NCBI GenBank assembly: GCA_905339165.1
Contig: CAJPFH010000034.1
Span: 18,719 to 82,718 of the forward strand
DNA length: 64,000 nucleotides
Origin: Flavobacteriales bacterium
GTDB lineage: Bacteria; Bacteroidota; Bacteroidia; Flavobacteriales_E; Vicingaceae
Direction: 5' to 3'
Under the pieces are notes generated by a model that was not told where the DNA came from, made no database searches, and worked only from the letters and a program-made list of their open reading frames with translations. Below are positions 17,730 through 26,606 of the stretch, one piece after another (within the stretch, counting starts at the first letter, position 1; every line of letters begins with the position of its first letter). The position numbers and the translations under genes were made by a program.

Positions 17730-20528
17730 ATGAAAAAAATACTCAAAATTTCAGGTATTTCCATCATTCTTTTACTGATTATACTAATCAGTTTACCTTT
17801 TTTGTTTAAAGGAAAAATAATAGAAATAGCAAAAGAAGAAGCCAATAAAAATCTTAACGCTAAAGTAGATTGGGGCGAATTTGACTTAAGCATCATTAAA
17901 ACCTTCCCCAACTTTATGTTCAGCATAGATAATGTGAAAGTAGAAGGAGTAGATGAATTCGAAGGCATTACCCTTGCCCATATCGGAAAACTAGATTTGG
18001 TAGTAGATTTAATGAGCGTAATTAGCGGAGACCAAATTAAAATTAAACGTATAGCCATACTAAAACCCGATATGCACGTTATTGTTTTAGAAAACGGAAA
18101 AGCAAACTGGGATATTGCCAAACCCAGCGAAGATACCACCACCACCGAGGAACCCGATACCGCAGCAACTGCCTTTAGTTTGGCATTAAAAGAATTTAAA
18201 ATAGAAAATGCCAATGTGGTTTATGACGACCGAGAAGGGAAAATGTATGCAAATATTAAAAATTTCAACTTCAACCTAAGCGGTGATTTTACTGCCGAAA
18301 CTACTTCCATTGAAACCTCTTTAACCATTGATACCCTCGACTATACTATGGAGGGAATTCCCTATATGAAAAAAGCAAAGGTTGAAATTTTATCAAACCT
18401 AGATGCCGACTTAGCCAACAGCAAATACACCTTTAAAGAAAATAATTTTAAATTAAACGAACTGGAACTTGGCCTAAACGGATGGTTTGCCATGCCCGAT
18501 AGCACCATGGAGATGGATTTAACCTTTGATGCCAAAAAAACAGAATTTAAAAACATCTTATCTTTAGTTCCGGCCGTTTATATGACCGATTTTGCCAATG
18601 TAAAAACATCTGGAAAATTAGCTCTCAACGGATTTGCCAAAGGAAAATACACCGATACCGCCTTGCCAGCCTTTGCTCTTGATTTAGTAGTAGAAAATGC
18701 AAATTTTAAATACCCCGATTTACCCAAATCGGTAGATAATATTCAAATTGATTTACATATAAAAAACCCGGGAGGCAACGAAGACTTAACTGTGATAGAC
18801 CTAAAGAAATTTCACATGGAAATGGCAAAAAACCCTTTCGACATAACCCTTTTACTTAAAACCCCTATTTCCGACCCCGATATCGATGCCTCGTTTAAAG
18901 GAAAAATTGATTTAGCTTCCGTAAAAGACATTATCCCAAGCGAAGAAGGTGAAGAAATGAATGGAATCATTACAAGCGATGTTGCTGTTAAAGGAAGAAT
19001 GTCTTCGCTAGAAAACGAAAAATACGAAGAATTTAAAGCCGAAGGACAATTAGCCATCAATCAAATGCTCTACAAATCAAAAGACCTTGGCTATGATGTG
19101 GCATTAAATGAGATGCTTTTATTATTTAACCCGAAAACCGTGGAACTTGCCAGATTCGACTCTAAAATAGGAAGTGCCGATTTAAAAGCAAACGGAAAAT
19201 TTGAGAATTTCATAGAATATGCCCTCAGTGATTCTATTATACTTACAGGAACTTTCAATATGGCATCGAACTACATGAATTTAAATGAATTTATGTCCGA
19301 AGATTCCTTAGCCGCTGCATCTACAGGAGAAGCAGCCGAAGAAGAACCTTTAGAGGTTTTTGAAATTCCTAAAAATATTGATTTTGTTCTCACTTCCAAT
19401 TTTCAAAAACTTATTTACGATAACATTACCATGGAAAACGTAACCGGAAAAATTTCCATGCGAAATCAAAAAGTAGATATGGAAAACCTCTCCATGAATT
19501 TAATGGGCGGAAATATGCGTATGAACGGAAGCTACGAAACAACAAATCCTAAAAAACCAGGAATAGACTTCGCTTTAGATATTAAGGACTTCGATGTTCA
19601 GCAAACAGGAGAAACTTTTAATACCGTAGAGAAAATGGCTCCCATCATTAAAAGTTCATACGGTAAATTTTCTACAAAACTTACCGTTATAGGCTTTTTA
19701 GACGACAAAATGGAACCCATAATGGAATCTTTAAACGGAGGTGGAGAAATGATTGCCAACAACATTGTAATAAAAGATTTTAAACCCCTTGTAAAAGTAG
19801 CCGATGCCATTAAAAAAGAAGAACTGAAAAATCTAAATATGGGAAACACCAAAGTAACCTACCAGTTTAAAGAAGGTAGAGTATTTGTTGACCCCTATGA
19901 CGTTAAATTCGGAAAAAGTTTAGCCACCATTTCTGGCTCAAATGGCTTCGATCAAACCATAGACTATAATATGAATTTTGCCATTCCACGTTCTGAATTT
20001 GGAAGCGATGCCAATGCTGCTGTGGCCGGTTTATTAGGAAAAGCATCTCAACAAGGTCTTAACCTTAGCCTAGGCGAAACGGTAAATATTAAAGCAAAAG
20101 TTACAGGAACCGTTTCCGACCCAAAAGTAGCCGTAGATTTAAAAGAAACTGCAGGAAAAGCCGTAGAAGACGTTAAGGAACAAATAAAAGAAAAAATAGA
20201 AGAAAAGATAGAAGAGGTTAAAGATATGGCAAAAGAAAAAGCAAGAGAACAAGCTCAAAAACTAATTGCCGATGCCGAAAAACAAGCAGCCCAAATTAGA
20301 GCCGAAGCGCAGAAACTTTCCGAACAAACCAAAAAAGAAGGTTATGCAAATGCTCAGAAATTAGAAGACGAAGCCAAAAACCCAATACAAAAAGCCGGTG
20401 CAAAAGTAGCAGCCGACAAACTGAGAAAAGAAACCGACAAAAAAGCCCAGCAAATTGTTGACGAGGCCGATAAAAAAGCCAATGATGTAATAAATAAAGC
20501 AAAAGAGAATGCCGATAAATTGCAATAA
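17730..20528 (+). CDS. AsmA-family envelope protein with alanine-rich coiled-coil tail
   Basis: 932 aa. One N-terminal membrane anchor (residues 7-27), then a long beta-rich periplasmic region with the AsmA N-terminal signature (WGEFDLSIIKTFPNFMFSIDNVKVEG) and AsmA C-terminal part around 600-780 (NLMGGNMRMNGSYETTNPKKPGIDFALDIKDFDV). AsmA-like proteins are thought to bridge inner and outer membranes and move phospholipids. The last 130 residues (about 800-932) are an uninterrupted Ala/Lys/Glu helix, unusual for the family and likely a coiled coil. The 3' end overlaps the next OmpA gene by 20 bases, and a terminator-like hairpin lies just after the stop, inside that next gene. Confidence 0.87.
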   Translation: MKKILKISGISIILLLIILISLPFLFKGKIIEIAKEEANKNLNAKVDWGEFDLSIIKTFPNFMFSIDNVKVEGVDEFEGITLAHIGKLDLVVDLMSVISGDQIKIKRIAILKPDMHVIVLENGKANWDIAKPSEDTTTTEEPDTAATAFSLALKEFKIENANVVYDDREGKMYANIKNFNFNLSGDFTAETTSIETSLTIDTLDYTMEGIPYMKKAKVEILSNLDADLANSKYTFKENNFKLNELELGLNGWFAMPDSTMEMDLTFDAKKTEFKNILSLVPAVYMTDFANVKTSGKLALNGFAKGKYTDTALPAFALDLVVENANFKYPDLPKSVDNIQIDLHIKNPGGNEDLTVIDLKKFHMEMAKNPFDITLLLKTPISDPDIDASFKGKIDLASVKDIIPSEEGEEMNGIITSDVAVKGRMSSLENEKYEEFKAEGQLAINQMLYKSKDLGYDVALNEMLLLFNPKTVELARFDSKIGSADLKANGKFENFIEYALSDSIILTGTFNMASNYMNLNEFMSEDSLAAASTGEAAEEEPLEVFEIPKNIDFVLTSNFQKLIYDNITMENVTGKISMRNQKVDMENLSMNLMGGNMRMNGSYETTNPKKPGIDFALDIKDFDVQQTGETFNTVEKMAPIIKSSYGKFSTKLTVIGFLDDKMEPIMESLNGGGEMIANNIVIKDFKPLVKVADAIKKEELKNLNMGNTKVTYQFKEGRVFVDPYDVKFGKSLATISGSNGFDQTIDYNMNFAIPRSEFGSDANAAVAGLLGKASQQGLNLSLGETVNIKAKVTGTVSDPKVAVDLKETAGKAVEDVKEQIKEKIEEKIEEVKDMAKEKAREQAQKLIADAEKQAAQIRAEAQKLSEQTKKEGYANAQKLEDEAKNPIQKAGAKVAADKLRKETDKKAQQIVDEADKKANDVINKAKENADKLQ

Positions 20529-22596
20529 CACTTGTTCTCTTTCTACTTCTAAAAACAGTAGCAGACTTTTTCTGCTACTGTTTTGTTTTATATTGTTTTT
20601 CCTAAATAATATTACAGCCCAAAACGAATGTTACGAGCCAAGCAAAAAAGCCAAAAAAGCCTATCAGGCCACACAACAAAAAGGACTCACCAACGATGAA
20701 CAATACACGTTGCTTATAGGTATTACCAAAAAATACCCCGATTTTATTGATGTTTATGATGATTTAGTAGAGATAAATTTTCGCAAATCTAAAAATCAGG
20801 TAGAGCCGGCAAAAATAAAACAACACGAAAATATTGCCTTAAAATACTGTAACGAAATTATAGAACGCTGCCCATCTTACAGAGAATACTATTACTTCTT
20901 TAAACTTGGCGAATATTACTTCCTGCAAAAAAAATATACCGAAGCCCGCCCATACTTAAAACAATTTGTAAACTCCGGAACAAAAAACAAAACCGATTTA
21001 GAAAAAGCCGCCAATTACCTAAATGAAGTAGAAACTTATTTCTCCATTGTAGAAAATCCAATCCCGTTCAACCCTCAAAAAGTAAAAGGAGCTTCTACCG
21101 AAATGGACGAATACCTACCTATGCTCTCACCGGATAATCGTTACCTATTTTATACACGCTCTATCAAAAAGGAAGATACCAAATCAGCTCTCGGAAAAGT
21201 AGATTTAGAAATGTTTACCCAAAGCAGAAGAATGCGTATCGACTCATTCAGCACCGGTGTATTTATGAGTTCCCCTTTTAACCAAGGGCAATATCAGGGA
21301 GGTGTTTCTGTTTCGGTAAACAACAAAATCCTTTTTATTACACTGGCAGAAATGATACCCGATAACCGGCCCATTAGCCGCTATCCAGATGGCTCTGCAC
21401 CGCTTTATGCAAATGGCGATATTTATTTTAGCGAACAAACAAACGGAGAATGGAGCAAATTAAAAAGTGTTGGCGATGCCATAAACGGCACTCACAGTTG
21501 GGAAGGACAACCTAGCGTATCGTCCGATAACAAAACGCTCTACTTTGTTCGCTACTTCCCACAACCTGCCGATGCAAAAAATAAAGAACACTATGGAGGA
21601 ATGGATATCTACAAATCAGAACGACTCTCAAACGGTGCATGGGGAGAACCTATTAATTTAGGCTCGGTAATAAATACCGAATACGATGAAAAATCACCCT
21701 TTATTCATTCCGACAGCTACACGCTCTATTTTTCATCGAATGGGCATATAGGAATGGGAGGACAAGATATTTACTACTCAAAAATAGACGAAAATACCAT
21801 GAAGTTTACAAAACCCGTAAACATCGGTTACCCCATAAACACAGAAAAAGACGAGCACGGATTTATTGTAAGTACCGATGGGAAGAGAGGTTATTTCGCC
21901 TCAAACATTGATGGCAGCAGTATTGATATTTACTCCTTTGAAATACCGGAAAAAGCTCGCCCGGAAAAAGTTCTTTTTGTAGAAGGTGAAATTACAAACG
22001 AAAAAGGTGAAGTTCCTGCCAATGTTACCATAGAACTTAAAAATACCGAAACAGGAAAAATAACCGAGGGGGTAATCGATAATGAAACAGGGAAATATGT
22101 AGCCGTAGTTTCGGTAAAAAAAGAGGAAGAAGTACTGCTTACTGCCAAAAAAGAAGGATACGCATTTTCCTCCCAGTTAGTGTCTTCGGGTTTAGATGTT
22201 GTAGGCAAACCTCAACTACGCCCCAAATTAGAGGTACAGCCCATAGAAGTAGGCAAAGCATATCGAATAAACGATATAAACTTTGAAACCAATTCGTACG
22301 AATTAAACCACCGTGCAAAAATTGTGATTGATGAATTTGTAGATTTTCTTAAGCTAAATCCAAAAATAAAAATTGCCATTCAGGGGCATACCGATGATGT
22401 AGGTAAGGCAGAAGATAATATGGCTCTATCGCACAATCGTGCACGAGTAGTGTATGAATACATTATAGAAAAAGGAATAAACAGCCAACGCTTAAGCTAT
22501 AAAGGCTTTGGAAAAACAGTTCCACTCGTTCCAAATACCAACGAGATAAACCGTGCAAAAAACAGAAGAACAGAATTTTTAATTGTAGAAAAATAA
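20509..22596 (+). CDS. Second PorE-like OmpA-family protein
   Basis: 695 aa. Same architecture as the gene at 15094: TPR-like helices (about 40-165), PD40 propeller (about 185-470), CRD (about 485-570, EGEITNEKGEVPANVTIELKN), and OmpA (about 580-695, HTDDVGKAEDN and LSHNRARVVYEY). The only in-frame ATG before the signal peptide is inside the AsmA gene (20-base overlap). That start gives an unusually long n-region of 19 residues before the hydrophobic LFLLLFCFILFFL core. A strong hairpin (20552-20584) is encoded within this segment, so expression may depend on read-through. ddl follows after seven bases. Confidence 0.85.
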   Translation: MPINCNNTCSLSTSKNSSRLFLLLFCFILFFLNNITAQNECYEPSKKAKKAYQATQQKGLTNDEQYTLLIGITKKYPDFIDVYDDLVEINFRKSKNQVEPAKIKQHENIALKYCNEIIERCPSYREYYYFFKLGEYYFLQKKYTEARPYLKQFVNSGTKNKTDLEKAANYLNEVETYFSIVENPIPFNPQKVKGASTEMDEYLPMLSPDNRYLFYTRSIKKEDTKSALGKVDLEMFTQSRRMRIDSFSTGVFMSSPFNQGQYQGGVSVSVNNKILFITLAEMIPDNRPISRYPDGSAPLYANGDIYFSEQTNGEWSKLKSVGDAINGTHSWEGQPSVSSDNKTLYFVRYFPQPADAKNKEHYGGMDIYKSERLSNGAWGEPINLGSVINTEYDEKSPFIHSDSYTLYFSSNGHIGMGGQDIYYSKIDENTMKFTKPVNIGYPINTEKDEHGFIVSTDGKRGYFASNIDGSSIDIYSFEIPEKARPEKVLFVEGEITNEKGEVPANVTIELKNTETGKITEGVIDNETGKYVAVVSVKKEEEVLLTAKKEGYAFSSQLVSSGLDVVGKPQLRPKLEVQPIEVGKAYRINDINFETNSYELNHRAKIVIDEFVDFLKLNPKIKIAIQGHTDDVGKAEDNMALSHNRARVVYEYIIEKGINSQRLSYKGFGKTVPLVPNTNEINRAKNRRTEFLIVEK
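20552..20584 (+). terminator. Terminator-like hairpin inside the start of an OmpA gene
   Basis: AAAACAGTAGCAGA - CTTTT - TCTGCTACTGTTTT: a perfect 14-bp stem with 5-base loop followed by GTTTTATATTG. It begins 24 bases after the AsmA stop and covers codons 15-25 of the downstream OmpA protein, which encode its signal peptide. The shape is that of an intrinsic terminator. Confidence 0.7.
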
Positions 22597-22603
22597 GATA
22601 TAC

Positions 22604-23575
22604 ATGAAAAAAAATATTGCCATTGTAGCGGGAGGTTTCTCTTCAGAATCTGAAATTTCGTTGAAAAGTGCTGCTGTAGTAAAAAAATATTTAAACCCCG
22701 GTTTATATAATTGCTACATCATTAACATTACCGAAAACCATTGGATTGCCGAAGTGGATAATCAGAAAATAAACATTGATAAAAATGATTTTTCGGTTAC
22801 AATCAATAAGTTCAAAATTACTTTCGATGCCGTATTCAATGCCATACACGGAAGCCCCGGAGAGAACGGACTGCTCCCTTCCTATTTCGAAATGTTGCAG
22901 ATTCCATACACAGGCCCCTCTCCGCTTGCTGCGGCACTAACCTTTAATAAGTGGTTTTGTAATACGTTTTTGAAACAAGCAGAAATACTTTGTGCCGCAT
23001 CGGTAATTGTAAAAAAAGGAGAAGCCTACAAAACCGAAAAAATTTTATCTAAAACAGGTTTACCCTGTTTTGTTAAACCCAATAATGGAGGCTCTAGCTT
23101 TGGAGTAACAAAAGTAAAAAAAGCAGAAGAATTAGAGGCTGCCATTCATAAAGCGTTGGAACATGATTGCGAAGCCATTGTTGAATCCTTTTTAGAAGGA
23201 AAAGAAGTAACCTGCGGAGTTTACAAGTATCAGGGAAAAACAATTGCCTTACCCATAACAGAAATAATCAGCAACAATGAATTTTTTGATTATGCAGCAA
23301 AATACAAGGGAGAATCGGCAGAAATAACTCCGGCAAATATCCCAACAAGACTTTACTCCGAAATTCAAAATATTACAGTGAACGCTTTTAATTTATTGGG
23401 CTTAAAAAGTTTTGCCCGAATAGATTTTATATTGGTTAACAATAAACCTTTTTTGTTAGAAGTAAATACAGTACCTGGTCTTTCTGAGCAAAGCATTGTG
23501 CCACAACAGGTAAAAGCATCGGGCATGGAATTATCTACTTTTTTTGGACAACTCTTAGAAGCAGAATTAAGGTAA
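22604..23575 (+). CDS. ddl: D-alanine--D-alanine ligase
   Basis: Makes the D-Ala-D-Ala dipeptide of peptidoglycan in the cytoplasm using ATP. 323 aa, normal length. ATP-grasp layout: N-terminal domain with AGGFSSESEISLKSA (in place of the usual GGxSxEHxVS) and AIHGSPGENGLLPSYFEMLQIPYTG; central ATP-binding region with PCFVKPNNGGSSFGVTKV; C-terminal Mg-binding LLEVNTVPGLSEQSIVPQQ. It follows the PorE-like gene by seven bases. Its TAA stop directly abuts the stop of convergent rdgB. Vancomycin-resistance-type D-Lac ligases differ at the active-site loop; I see nothing to favour that. Confidence 0.95.
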   Translation: MKKNIAIVAGGFSSESEISLKSAAVVKKYLNPGLYNCYIINITENHWIAEVDNQKINIDKNDFSVTINKFKITFDAVFNAIHGSPGENGLLPSYFEMLQIPYTGPSPLAAALTFNKWFCNTFLKQAEILCAASVIVKKGEAYKTEKILSKTGLPCFVKPNNGGSSFGVTKVKKAEELEAAIHKALEHDCEAIVESFLEGKEVTCGVYKYQGKTIALPITEIISNNEFFDYAAKYKGESAEITPANIPTRLYSEIQNITVNAFNLLGLKSFARIDFILVNNKPFLLEVNTVPGLSEQSIVPQQVKASGMELSTFFGQLLEAELR

Positions 23576-24157
23576 TTACCCATTCTCTTTTAGAAACTGT
23601 ATCATCTTTTGGGTAGCAATGCTCCTATGACTTATTGTGTTTTTTTGCTCTAAACTCATCTGAGCAAAAGTTAAATTATAACCATCGGGCATAAATATAG
23701 GGTCATATCCAAATCCACTACTGCCCAATCTATTTTCGGTGATGCTCCCCTTAATTATCCCCTCAAACAAAAATTCGTTTCCATCAATTATTAATGCTAT
23801 TACAGTAGCAAAGCGAGCTTTTCGATTTGAATGATTTTTTAATGCTGAAAGTAATTTCTCAATATTTTTATTTGCATCTTTTTCTTCTCCTGCATACCTT
23901 GCAGAGAATACTCCCGGCATACCATTTAACGCTTCCACCTCTAATCCTGTGTCATCGGCAAAGCAATTGTATCTATATTTTTCAAAAACATATCTCGCCT
24001 TTTGTAAGGCATTTTCCTTAATGGTTGCACCCGTTTCGGGAACATCCTCTAAACAATTTATATCATGAAGACTTATAATTTTAATTCGATTATTAAGCAA
24101 ACTAGTAATTTCTTTAATTTTATTATTGTTATTTGTGGCAAAAACAAGGCGATTCAT
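23576..24157 (-). CDS. rdgB: XTP/dITP diphosphatase (RdgB/HAM1)
   Basis: Removes non-canonical purine triphosphates (ITP, dITP, XTP) by releasing pyrophosphate. About 193 aa. Signatures: FATNNNNKIKEI at the N-terminus (substrate phosphate-binding), FADDTGLEVEALNGMPGVFSARYAG (catalytic Asp pair) and SGFGYDPIFMPDG. I chose the ATG at 24157 because the family begins directly with MNRLVFATNN; an ATG two codons upstream is possible. Convergent with ddl with adjacent stop codons; diverges from the membrane protein at 24193. Confidence 0.94.
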   Translation of the reverse strand: MNRLVFATNNNNKIKEITSLLNNRIKIISLHDINCLEDVPETGATIKENALQKARYVFEKYRYNCFADDTGLEVEALNGMPGVFSARYAGEEKDANKNIEKLLSALKNHSNRKARFATVIALIIDGNEFLFEGIIKGSITENRLGSSGFGYDPIFMPDGYNLTFAQMSLEQKNTISHRSIATQKMIQFLKENG

Positions 24158-24192
24158 GGTCATTAAACTTTACAGACAAATTAACCCATAAT

Positions 24193-25521
24193 TTGCAAAC
24201 AGAAATAAATATACTCGATTTTGCTTTGGCATTCTTGTACGTTGTAGCTATTTCGGCTGCTTGCATTTACGTAAGGTTACTTAAAATAAAAACTCAGCCC
24301 CATTACAAGTATTTTTATATTGGCCTTTTGGCTAAAATGATTGGCGGAATCTATTTTGCTATTTTTAGTGTTTTCTACTACAAAGGAGGTGACTCTCTTT
24401 TCTATTTTGAAGCCGGCAAAGCCTGTAATGAATATATTACCGAAAACATAGCAGAAAATGTAGGTTTCTTTGTAAACCCTTACATTTTCAATGATAATCA
24501 TGATTTTTTGCACCAATATATGTACGGTTCAAAAGATGTTTTAACCATTGTTTATCATACCACAATAATCTCATTTTTGGGTTTAAAAAGTTATTTGGTA
24601 TGTACCATACTTTTTTCGTTTATTTCATTTATAGGTTTGTGGTTGGGATATTCTAATTTGTGTAAAATATACCCAAATGCCTCCAAATATTTACTTGTGG
24701 GTTTTTTTCTGGTGCCTACTGCCATAATGTGGAGTTCAGGAATTTTAAAAGATACCATTACTCAGGGAGCTATCGGTTGGATTTTATACTCTGTCTCTAA
24801 TATTTTTGTTTTTAAAAGAAGAAAGGTATTTGGTATTATTATTATTTTTCTTGCCTCATGGGCTATATTCAATTTAAAACCCTATTTGCTTTATGTGTAC
24901 ATTCCTTGTTTGCTCATCTGGATACAATCTATCTATAAAGCGAAAATAAAAAGTGTTTTCTTTAAGGTTACCATACTTCCTATACTGTTTATTTCTCTAA
25001 TTTTATTGTCTTATTTTATTTCCGTAAATCTATCGAAAGATGCAGGAAAATACCGTTTCGATAAACTAGGAAAAACATTAGAGGGTTTTCATAGCTGGCA
25101 TGGATTTTTGGCAGCAACACAAGACCAATCGGGATATTCGTTGGGTGAATTTGAGTTTACTCCACTTGGTATTTTGTCTAAGGTTCCAGCCTCTTTAAAT
25201 GTTACTTATTTTAGGCCATATTTGTGGGAGGTAAGAAATTTACCCACATTACTTGGTGCTATAGAGGGATTTGTTTTGCTCCTATTTTGCTTATATCTTT
25301 TTGTTAAATTAAGACTAGGGTTATTTTCAAAAATTTATAAAAACAAGGAAGCCTACTTTATGATGCTTTTTGCCCTCATTTTTGGAGTGGTGGTAGGTAT
25401 AAGTTCTTATAATTTTGGGGCATTATCTCGCTATAAAATACCGGCTGAGATGTTTTTTATTACTAGTTTAATTTTGGTTTATTACGATTATTTAGCCGAG
25501 AAGCGAATTAAAAATAGATAA
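24193..25521 (+). CDS. Polytopic membrane protein, candidate polysaccharide polymerase
   Basis: About 442 aa with around eleven predicted membrane segments and a larger periplasmic loop in the middle (about 310-355). Long hydrophobic runs are separated by Arg/Lys-rich turns. There is no ATG near the start. A TTG at 24193 gives MQTEINILDF and avoids overlap with rdgB; a TTG at 24133 would overlap the rdgB start. Position at the edge of a glycan locus with two flippases but no other polymerase makes a Wzy-like role reasonable, but no motif proves it. It is on the strand opposite to the locus, and its 3' end overlaps the neighbouring glycosyltransferase by 30 bases. Confidence 0.75.
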   Translation: MQTEINILDFALAFLYVVAISAACIYVRLLKIKTQPHYKYFYIGLLAKMIGGIYFAIFSVFYYKGGDSLFYFEAGKACNEYITENIAENVGFFVNPYIFNDNHDFLHQYMYGSKDVLTIVYHTTIISFLGLKSYLVCTILFSFISFIGLWLGYSNLCKIYPNASKYLLVGFFLVPTAIMWSSGILKDTITQGAIGWILYSVSNIFVFKRRKVFGIIIIFLASWAIFNLKPYLLYVYIPCLLIWIQSIYKAKIKSVFFKVTILPILFISLILLSYFISVNLSKDAGKYRFDKLGKTLEGFHSWHGFLAATQDQSGYSLGEFEFTPLGILSKVPASLNVTYFRPYLWEVRNLPTLLGAIEGFVLLLFCLYLFVKLRLGLFSKIYKNKEAYFMMLFALIFGVVVGISSYNFGALSRYKIPAEMFFITSLILVYYDYLAEKRIKNR

Positions 25522-26574
25522 GTATTTTTCTTTATTTACTTCAACAGAATATTCTTTCTCTATAGTTTTTCTACCTTTTTTTCCTAGTTTTTCTCTTAGA
25601 TTGGCATCAATAAGAAGTTGCTCCATTCTTTCTTTCCATTGATTGAGGTGATTGGTTGATATTAAAAACCCATTTACCCCATCCTCTATAATCCTAAGAT
25701 TTGCACCTAACCCTGTTGCGATGGTTGGTATTCCTAAAGCCATATACTGAATTGCTTTTAGTCCGCTTTTTCCATAAACCCAATCTTCATCTGGAAGTGG
25801 ATATAAGCCAATATCAAATTTCTGCAATGTATCTAACTCAATATCTTCCGACCAATCGTATGCTTCAATATTTACTCCTGAAATTTGAAAAGAAGCATCT
25901 CCCATAACCATCAACTTATAATCATACTTTTTTGTCAAATCTTTTAAAGCATCTTTAATTAAATACAGGTATTTTGATGTACTATGGCTACCGCTCCAGC
26001 CTATAACAATCTGATGATTGTTCTTGTAACTATTGATGGGAATGTACTTGACCGTATCAACTGTACTTGAAATATCTGTAGTATGTATGTTATATTTTCT
26101 AACAAACTCATCTAATTTAGGTGTACACGTAATTACATGATCGGCACACTTTATAAGGTAAATCATCTTCCGCGTACCTTTTAGTCCTTGCCAGATTCTA
26201 TTTGCCTGACTAGAATGGCCTAGAAAAACCATATCATCAATATCATAAATAAGCTTTTTAGATAGTAAGGATACCATATATTCAAAAAAAGGAATTCCGA
26301 TTGGAGTAACCCATAAATGCACATAAACAACATCATACTTTCTTATGTAAAATAAGACAATTATACGTTTAACATAACCTAATAGTGTAAAAAATAATTT
26401 ACGAAAGAAATACCCTTTTCGATAAATTATTTTCCAAAATTTATCATTAACAAAGGATGACGTATAAACATGATAACCTTCCTGATTAAGAATGGTAAAA
26501 TACTGTTCATATTTTAATCGTTGGCTAGGAGCTTTATTTTCTGGATAAGGAGATAAAAATAAAATCTTTTTCAT
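25492..26574 (-). CDS. Glycosyltransferase, GT4-like
   Basis: 360 aa, GT-B fold, cytoplasmic or membrane-associated; transfers a sugar from an activated donor. The N-terminal half starts KKILFLSPYPENKAPSQRLKYEQY. The C-terminal donor-binding half has VIGWSGSHSTSKYLYLI, then YGKSGLKAIQYMALGIPTIATGLGANLRIIEDGVNGFL, the Glu-rich nucleotide-sugar region of the family, with the first Glu replaced by Lys/Gln. Last gene of the minus-strand locus, 32 bases after the next glycosyltransferase. Donor and acceptor unknown. Confidence 0.85.
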   Translation of the reverse strand: MKKILFLSPYPENKAPSQRLKYEQYFTILNQEGYHVYTSSFVNDKFWKIIYRKGYFFRKLFFTLLGYVKRIIVLFYIRKYDVVYVHLWVTPIGIPFFEYMVSLLSKKLIYDIDDMVFLGHSSQANRIWQGLKGTRKMIYLIKCADHVITCTPKLDEFVRKYNIHTTDISSTVDTVKYIPINSYKNNHQIVIGWSGSHSTSKYLYLIKDALKDLTKKYDYKLMVMGDASFQISGVNIEAYDWSEDIELDTLQKFDIGLYPLPDEDWVYGKSGLKAIQYMALGIPTIATGLGANLRIIEDGVNGFLISTNHLNQWKERMEQLLIDANLREKLGKKGRKTIEKEYSVEVNKEKYLSIFNSLLG

Positions 26575-26606
26575 GATTCTAACCGCATGTACAATTAATT
26601 TGCATT

